Source: Warburgia ugandensis
Taxonomy: Eukaryota > Streptophyta > Magnoliopsida > Canellales > Canellaceae
Direction of reading: 5' to 3'
NCBI GenBank assembly: GCA_035236585.1
Contig: CP141135.1
Span: forward strand, 5,180,001 to 5,244,000
DNA: 64,000 nt
Part shown: positions 57,523 to 64,000 of the stretch, one piece after another
Layout: each line of letters starts with the position of its first letter
Position numbering within the stretch: position 1 is the first letter of the stretch
Position numbers and translations under genes: made by a program
The notes under the pieces: generated by a model
The model's database searches: none
What the model saw: only the letters and a program-made list of their open reading frames with translations
What the model was told of the DNA's origin: nothing

Positions 57523-59000
57523 CTGATCCAGGTGGTTGGATAACCCCAGGTAATACTCGAGGAAGGGGTAGAGGTAGAGGCTGTGGTAATATCCAAGACC
57601 GAAAGGAAAAAGCAGAGCTAATGGCCAGTGCTTCCAAATGAGGCTTCTAAGCTCAAGTTAATAACTCTGGATAATATCCCTCAGTCGAGTAATACTCCGA
57701 CACAATCCTCTAATGAAGAAGAACTACCTAGACAGTAGTTTACTCCGCAGAAATCTGCGAAAGAAATTTTGGCAATGACAGTAGAGCAATATGTACTCCA
57801 AGAACATCAAGATGTAATACTCCATCTTGATAGATCGCAAATAATGCGAAGATGTGACCCCCAAAATCCATGGGATGTTGCCTACTGACATGAGTAGAAT
57901 AATAATTATCCGCTATATGTTGGGCGCAGTCAATTCTTTATGGAGAAATTCTACCAAGAAATCAAAGCTGTGGAAATAAGCCACTTTTATAATCATGACA
58001 AATCAGTCATTAATTTTAGCAAAATCCTTATTAATAAGGTCCTGACTCCCCAGGAATGGGATATCAATCCAGGACAATACAAATGGATTGAAGCATAGGG
58101 CACCCGCTATCCATACAATTGGTGGGATTTCATTGACTCAATGAGTTATATAATGTACCTCAAAAATGATTTGAGGAAACACTCATGGTTCATAAAAATT
58201 AACCCTGAAATAATAAAAGGGGATCTTACTCCATGGTTTTACCATTGGTGCAGGCGATTTGGACCAACTCTGGTAATATTATTAGAGAAGCTCAAGGAGA
58301 TATACAATCAATGGGTGGAATATGCACCTGAAATTAATAACATCCCTCCAGGCAGGTAATAACAGGTCAATGTGAGGCAATTTTCTTTATAAAATTTGAT
58401 CTTCCATGGATATGGAAATGGTCAATGACCATTAGTAAAGATGAGCTTAATATTCAGGATCTTAAGAGAATTTATTTTGTCAAATGGTGGACAAAATTTG
58501 ATACTGAGGGCAAGGCCCGAGAAATTGAAAAGGTTATTCTGCATAATAAAGCTATTTGAGAGAATGTCCCTATTCATCAATCCTCTGCTTCTATTGAAGA
58601 AATTAAGATGCTTTAGTGGAAATATCTTGTCGATTTAGAAGGTCAAATTCTTGTCAAATGCATGGATTACATGAAAAATCAGGTCATATAGTCTTTCAAT
58701 ATTTCTCCACCAGAGTCGTAGACGGCAAAATCTCAAGATGCAATATCAGAAGATAATATCTTTCAATATAATTAGGATCCAAATTTAGAAGAAAATTTTG
58801 ATGATTACTAGGATGCTTCCATGACAGTCCTATCTCAGTTTTTGCAAGGCAAAAATGACAAGAAAAATCTCAAGACTAATCCTCCTTAGAAAATTTCTTC
58901 CCCAAATGTTCAATTCCAGAAACTTGTTGATGAATATGACAAAAGGGTCGAAGGCAAACTCAAAGCAATCCAGAATGATGATGATAAAGATCTCCAATAA
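57519..59000 (+). pseudogene. Pararetrovirus ORF2, function unknown, broken
   Basis: Starts in the ATGA overlap with ORF1. It opens MTDPGGWITPG followed by an Arg/Gly run (RGRGRGRG) and stops after 40 codons at 57639. Decayed text continues in several frames: AVEISHFYNHDKSVINF near 57970, DLTPWFYHWCRRFGPTL near 58220-58270, and an end near 59000 with KRVEGKLKAIQNDDDKDL. A second ORF placed like this is described for florendoviruses, with no known function. Confidence 0.7.
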
Positions 59001-59304
59001 TGTGATTGGGCCCCACCAATAATTTAAGAGAATCTACTTTTTCAAAAGCAAGGGAATCTCCTTTTCCAAAAGTACTTTTAATAATTGAGGAATCTACTTT
59101 TTTACTTTTCTTTCTGTCACCTCCACTCTTTCTTTGTGTCTTGTCTTACCTTTGCTTTTCTTTATGTCAAATCATGTCTGTAATTATTTAAGTCCAATTA
59201 TTGTAACGGATTCCAACCAATGTTAAGTCTGGAATCCTAAGTCTATAAATAGGTCGTTAGTCTATTTGTTCGGCATTGCTTGCTTGGTTGCTCTTTTGGT
59301 GCTA
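59001..59304 (+). promoter_or_regulatory. Pararetrovirus intergenic promoter
   Basis: TATAAATA at 59244-59251 in the context AGTCTATAAATAGG. It lies about 60 bp before the repeated terminal region, a plausible promoter for the pregenomic RNA. Two related stretches around GAATCTACTTTTTCAAAAG and GAATCTACTTTTTTAC precede it. Confidence 0.7.
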
Positions 59305-59640
59305 AGCTTGCTGCCTTCTTATAGTCGTTTCCCTCTCCTTGTAATATTTCCCCCTCTTATAATAAAATCCCTTCGGGGTCCTTTCTGTAATTTTGGGTTT
59401 CCATAATTCTTGCTTTAGATGAGCATCATTCTATAAGTATTTCCTGTATGAGTTGAAAGGGTTTTGCCGTAGCTAGCAAGCATGCTAGACAAGCAGTAGC
59501 GATAAGTAATATTATCTTAGCTGTAATTCGTGGACTATCTTATTATAAAATATTTAAGATAAGATTACATAAACCAGTTCCAAGATTGATAGCAGTAGAT
59601 TTAGATTAATTTGTCTTATTATATGACCTATTTGATTATA
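59305..59640 (+). repeat. Second copy of the pararetrovirus terminal region, deleted for the primer site
   Basis: 59305-59448 aligns with 53889-54030 (AATAAA at 59361-59366) and 59449-59640 aligns with 54274-54460. About 240 bp, including the primer-binding site, are missing between. Confidence 0.82.
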
Positions 59641-59644
59641 TGAC

Positions 59645-61058
59645 CAGTAGATTGATATTAAGATCTGCCATCTTTGATTTTAGTATTTTGAGGATTTCCT
59701 CGGTGTCATTTTCTAATTTGAATCCTTGGATATCAAGAGGTGGTTTTATTGAAGGTTCAATCTTTTTTGTCGGTTGCTATTTTTGAGCCTTAATTCCATA
59801 TGATATAATCAAGTATTTGTTGAATACCATTTTCAATAGTATCAACCTTTTCTCCTAAGGTTTGAATGTACATATTAGTATAATTGTTTTGTCTTATAAG
59901 ACTGTTAATATCATTAAGGTTAGATTTAGAATCTAGATATGCGATAGTATGAAGATCGCTACCTTTTGTAGGAAGAGTCAATGGATGTGCAGGCGGATAC
60001 TCTGAAGATATTTTTTCTCCTTTCGAGGTAGTCCATATTTTAATAACATTAAGTTCGTGTTGAGCATAGGTTTTTAAAAACCAGGGAAAAAAGAATTCTA
60101 GTTTCTGTGTTTTATTCAAGTGGTTATAAAATTGAGTTTTATAACTTTGTACTTCGTCTTTATTAAATGTTTTGAAGTACTATTGTTTGAAAGCTTGATG
60201 TTTATTGAGTTCAAATTCATCACTTATTATTTTTCTTAGAGGACTGCCGGGACAAAAATCCATAAACATCACAAATTAAAAGCCATCTCAAATGGAGTAG
60301 GAGTATTATCCTGAGGAGAGTTTTTATAAATTGGATGAACAATATTATTTTGTGAAATTTTTAGTTCTTCGATTGAACTTGACGCCTGTTTATTATTAAG
60401 AGAATACCTGGAGGAACTAGCCGAACATGAAGTAACTCTAGGAAGCCTAAATGATCGTCTATTATCAAAGTGAATTTCAACATCACAATCTTCAGTTTGT
60501 ATTATTTGATCTAAATTTTGTTTTGTTATTTTGCCTTGGAGGGACGACTTCAGTTAATTGCCAAGATTGTGGAAAATTTATTTCATCCCATTTCAGTGTC
60601 TTATTTACCGCTATATCGGAGGATAAAAGGTTTGTTTCTATTAGGACAGTTTTGTCTTTCGGAGATTTATGCCTGGCTTTAGTAACTAGAGTAGGTAGGA
60701 CTTTGAATTGTATTCGGTAAGTGAGAGCTATTGTCTCTGATCCTGGTTTAAAATTATAACTGTGTGTCTTAATATAAAGACTTAATGTATAAAAAATATT
60801 AGGGTCTGATAATGAAAGACAAAAGTCAGGAAAGACATTAACATATACTGGTTCGTGACAAAGGCTGTCTGTAGCACTCCTATTAAAGAGGGTGCCCAAT
60901 CCAGACATCTAGCATCATGAAGGACCGCAAGTATTGATGTGTTTAGACAATTAAGATTTTAGGGTTTAAACCCAATTTGGATTAATCCGACATGAATAAA
61001 TTTATACTTTCTAGAATTCAAGTAAGGTCTTAGATCATTTTCAAAGAATAGATTTATG
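59645..61058 (-). pseudogene. Inverted pararetrovirus fragment (movement protein C-terminal and coat-protein parts)
   Basis: On the minus strand it repeats 54692-56090. The frame 60908-60492 holds the end of the movement protein (YIKTHSYNFKPG, KWDEINFPQSWQL) without the frameshift of the plus copy. The frame 60119-59790 holds coat-protein text (LNVIKIWTTSKGEK, DSKSNLNDINSL). The two arms are about 90-95% identical. It joins the terminal region at about 59640 and ends at 61058. Confidence 0.85.
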
Positions 61059-61489
61059 AAAGTGGCTTCAAGTCAACCATACACACTTCACTTTTAAGTC
61101 TTAGTCATGTTTTTCTGATCGAGTTCTTAATCTTGGACCAAGGGGATTAAAGGAAGAGTAGTTTCCGTCAGACTCCCCGTGTATGCATTTGAGAAAGACG
61201 GCAGCATCCCATCTGCAAGCACAATCAACCAATATGCTCGGCAAAGAAAAACGCTAGGGGCAGTTAGATGAACGGGTCAGATCCTTCATGCAAAGCAACA
61301 AAAGGCAGTGTGTTTCTGCAGACACGTTATAATGTATTTTCTTTAGCATTACTCCAATCAGACCCACATTACATAGACCTCGAAAACATCTGTATTCTCA
61401 TCCAACAAAAAGAAAAGCTTCTTTTCTTTTCTTTTTACAGCAAAAGCACATCTTTTTTTTACAACAAAAGCACGTTGGTTAGGCTGCGT
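61059..61489. other. Unique stretch, no recognised feature
   Basis: A 99-residue plus-strand frame (61268-61567) is open but runs into block D, matches nothing known and contains poly-T-derived residues. Confidence 0.5.
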
Positions 61490-62725
61490 CAGGGTTTGAG
61501 GCAGTGGATTGCATCTAAAGGATATGTGGGCTGCTTACATGTAGTAGTGTCCCAAGGATATATTTAGCAAGGGTGTGTGCTGAGGGAGAGTGTGTCCCAA
61601 TGATACATACAAGGGTGTACATTGAGGGTGAGTGTGTATCAATGATACATATGGAAAGGAGTATATGTGTAAAGACCTGACCAGTTAAAAAAAATACAAT
61701 TTATAACGCAAATCACACGTGCACTCACTCACTTAATCACATGCTCTATTGTACTTGTATGTCATTGTGGGACTATTCTTGACTTGGAAAACTTAAGCAG
61801 GCTAAAGTATCATTTGATGGCCAACGAATGTCTAAGGGTTATAGACAATTTGGCATCTCTCCCAAATTAGACTTGGTTGCAAGTTTGAGTTACTATTCTT
61901 CCCTTCGGTTAGGAAATATGTTTAAGATTGTGTACGAGTGATTTGTTTTATAATTCTTCACTTGTAAAGAAAAAAAAAAAGATTATAACCTTTGATATAT
62001 AATGCTTTTGATGATGAGTATAAACCGTTGCTTTTTGCGCTCTCTCAATCAAATTTAAGGCCAGAAATAAGATGTTAGAATTACGAGATTGACCTTAATT
62101 TGGTACGTTATCTTATCCATCGTATATTCGTAGTCTAGTCTAGAAGATAGATGGTTGGGATCAATTTTTATAAAATGTAGTTGGTTAGGATCATTGCGAA
62201 AAGTGAGCCAGACTTTCAATAATTTTTTAAATACAAATAATTTCAACATTTCTTAGATGCAGATAGTAGAAAAGCTACATTTCTGTACCGTTCAAGTGAT
62301 TTTTGGGGCATTGGAATTACGCACCCAAAACTCAAGCCGGTTGGACGATTCTAGCATCCAAAAACTACATCGATCATTCGATATGAACACTTAAGAACTT
62401 CGTAGGTGCAGCGGTTCACCAAAAGCATTACTTTGAATGCTGGAGTGGTTCAATTGGCATGGACTTTTGTGCTGGTCGATATCCAATGATAGAAAAGTCA
62501 GTTGAACAGGCCGGATCAATCAGAACTGGGGCACGTGATGCAAATAGTCATGTACCTAACTGTAACTTACTATGAAGGCCTTGTTTTTTTTTTTTTTTGT
62601 GAGGAAAGCTCTACGCTGGTTTATTGGCTAGTGTATTACGGGGTTCATCATTAATGGGTAATTATAAAAATCCTAGTCTTTAATAATCATTAAGATCTTT
62701 ATTTGATCCTTACTAGTGAGACGTG
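61490..62725. repeat. Segmental duplication (block D), second copy
   Basis: Aligns with 34316-35440 in the same orientation, with extra poly-A (61969-61980) and poly-T (62584-62599) stretches. No gene is visible. Confidence 0.8.
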
Positions 62726-62903
62726 GGCCACATTAGCCATTCCAATAAATACGGGCATTAATCAGGGTAGTTCACCATGAGCTCTCACAGAGATCGATAC
62801 AATTTTTTTGGGTCTCCACTGGGGGATCAACATGATGATCATTGATGGCCATCTGATCACATTTTGAGGTTACCGAGTGAACCCTTGACAACCACCTGAT
62901 GAG

Positions 62904-62904
<1 letters not shown>

Positions 62905-62983
<79 letters not shown>
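62905..62983. repeat. (CT)n microsatellite, 79 bp
   Basis: Uninterrupted CT run. Confidence 0.98.
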
Positions 62984-62989
<6 letters not shown>

Positions 62990-63023
62990 CATTCACCTCC
63001 ATTTGCACCTTTTTTTTTTTAAT

Positions 63024-63054
63024 GTGGGACCCATGTGAGTTTTACAGTGGGATC

Positions 63055-63122
<68 letters not shown>

Positions 63123-63350
63123 AATTTTGGGCCCACGTGGGTTTCACAGTCAGATCCAAACTTCATATCTTTATCTCTACATTCGTTTATATCACCACCT
63201 TTCTTGTTAATGCGAGACCCATGTAGGCTGCATAAAACATTTTATGACCTACGCTTCTTCTCTCTCTTTTATGGGATCCATGCAACAACGAGATTCAAGT
63301 TCTACATTGATGTAGAACCCATGTGAGTTTTATAATGGGACCCGTACATT
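63024..63350. repeat. Degenerate tandem repeat built on GGGACCCATGTGAGTTTTA
   Basis: Four variants occur at about 63024, 63129, 63211 and 63314 (GTGGGACCCATGTGAGTTTT, GGGCCCACGTGGGTTTCACA, GCGAGACCCATGTAGG, GTAGAACCCATGTGAGTTTT), spaced about 80-105 bp. The (CT)n run at 63059-63121 lies inside the first unit. Confidence 0.7.
63059..63121. repeat. (CT)n microsatellite, 63 bp
   Basis: Uninterrupted CT run between the first two units of the degenerate tandem repeat. Confidence 0.98.
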
Positions 63351-64000
63351 ATTAAATATAGGTGTCTTACAAACAAGTAGTTTTTAGGAGGCACATGGAC
63401 CCACAATATTATTAAAAGATGGTCCGATGTGTTGCACCATTACATACTTGTCGTTCAACGGGTGCGCGTGTCTACCATTCTAAAGTAAAAGTTCTTTAGT
63501 GGTTGCATGTCAATCCATCAATTAAATCTAGCCCTAAATTTGGAAGGTCATAATCTTATCATGAACTAGACTAAAAGATTGAAAAACCAATTTTCTTGCA
63601 TGGAGTTGCTTCCTCGTTGTTTTTTTTTTATTTTTAAGGATTTTGTTAGTAGGGCGTGAATAGCCTTCCCAACAGCTGTACATTTATACTTATAAAGAGA
63701 TCGAGAACATCTGACTGAAACGGAACATGAACGCAGAGTAGCCTTATCTAATATAAGAGAAACATGAAGTAGCCTTGAAATCACACAAACAGGAGTAGCT
63801 ATGTATTATGATACTGCATTCTTCAAAAGAAGATACGTGTGGCAAACTAGCAGATGAAGAATGCGAAAAGGCACTGGATGCTTGCTGACAGTGTATAGCT
63901 AAAGTGAGACTAAAGCATGTTATCACAGGTAAGAGAAGGGACTGTTGAAATTAGGTACCTTTATTTATTAGGTTTTCTGCATGTAATATTCTGAAGAAAC
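63351..64000. other. Stretch without a recognised feature
   Basis: Only short frames on the minus strand (63566-63784, 63744-63926), with no recognisable content. Confidence 0.5.

Larger units (their letters stand above)
53694..61058 (+). mobile_element. Endogenous plant pararetrovirus (florendovirus-like), rearranged and inactive
   Basis: An integrated Caulimoviridae sequence. In order: a displaced coat-protein fragment (53694-53888); terminal leader with poly(A) signal and primer site (53889-54451); movement protein (54452-55468); coat-protein N-terminal part; reverse transcriptase; RNase H ending in an ATGA overlap with a second ORF (57519-59000); TATA promoter (59244); a second copy of the terminal region (59305-59640); and an inverted movement/coat fragment (59645-61058, minus). 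The ORF1-ATGA-ORF2 layout and encoded order point to florendoviruses or close relatives. Integrase is absent, as expected. Every ORF is interrupted and parts of the coat protein and the protease are deleted. Confidence 0.85.

Overview
The window looks like intergenic DNA from a flowering plant. It is dominated by nested LTR retrotransposons of plant lineages (Athila-type and Tekay-like Ty3/gypsy, Tork-like Ty1/copia, a TRIM), with an RTE-like LINE, an integrated plant pararetrovirus, many (CT)n/(GA)n tracts, and only one intact gene-like ORF. The species cannot be told from the sequence.

Layout: (1) Positions 1-951 and 13980-15188 are the two halves of a Tekay-like LTR (copy 1), split by an Athila-type element at 952-13974 that is flanked by the 5-bp duplication AGGGG. 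(2) 15190-17609 is a second, 5'-truncated copy of the same LTR family, abutting copy 1. (3) 17610-19553 is an old minus-strand Athila-like LTR that cuts into the pol of a minus-strand Tekay-like element whose gag/protease remains lie at 19554-21265 and whose 4.2-kb 5' LTR is at 25543-29698. (4) The leader of that element holds a head-to-head TRIM pair (21327-25462, shared duplication CCTAT), which itself carries a 3.0-kb solo LTR (22194-25228, duplication TGCAT). The nesting gives a clear relative order of insertion.

(5) 29700-53660 is a patchwork of repeated segmental duplications around a small three-helix membrane-protein gene (37259-37702). A frameshifted copy lies at 44394-44854 and a 3'-end fragment at 29801-29973. 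A conserved short reading frame containing the motif TWYKQW recurs four times in this block. The block was later hit by an RTE-like LINE (about 30985-31625) and a copia element (45939-51021, duplication TTGAT).

(6) 53694-61058 is a decayed endogenous pararetrovirus. It shows movement-protein, coat-protein, reverse transcriptase, RNase H and ORF2 remains, an ATGA overlap between ORF1 and ORF2, a TATA box and a redundant terminal region. This organisation fits florendoviruses. It ends with a 1.4-kb inverted copy of the movement/coat region, so a hairpin or convergent transcript is possible. (7) 61059-64000 has a copy of a segment also found at 34316-35440, two long (CT)n tracts and a degenerate tandem repeat.

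No tRNA, rRNA or CRISPR array was seen. All coding content except the membrane-protein gene appears inactivated by stops, frameshifts or deletions. Alignments were made by eye, so percent identities are approximate.
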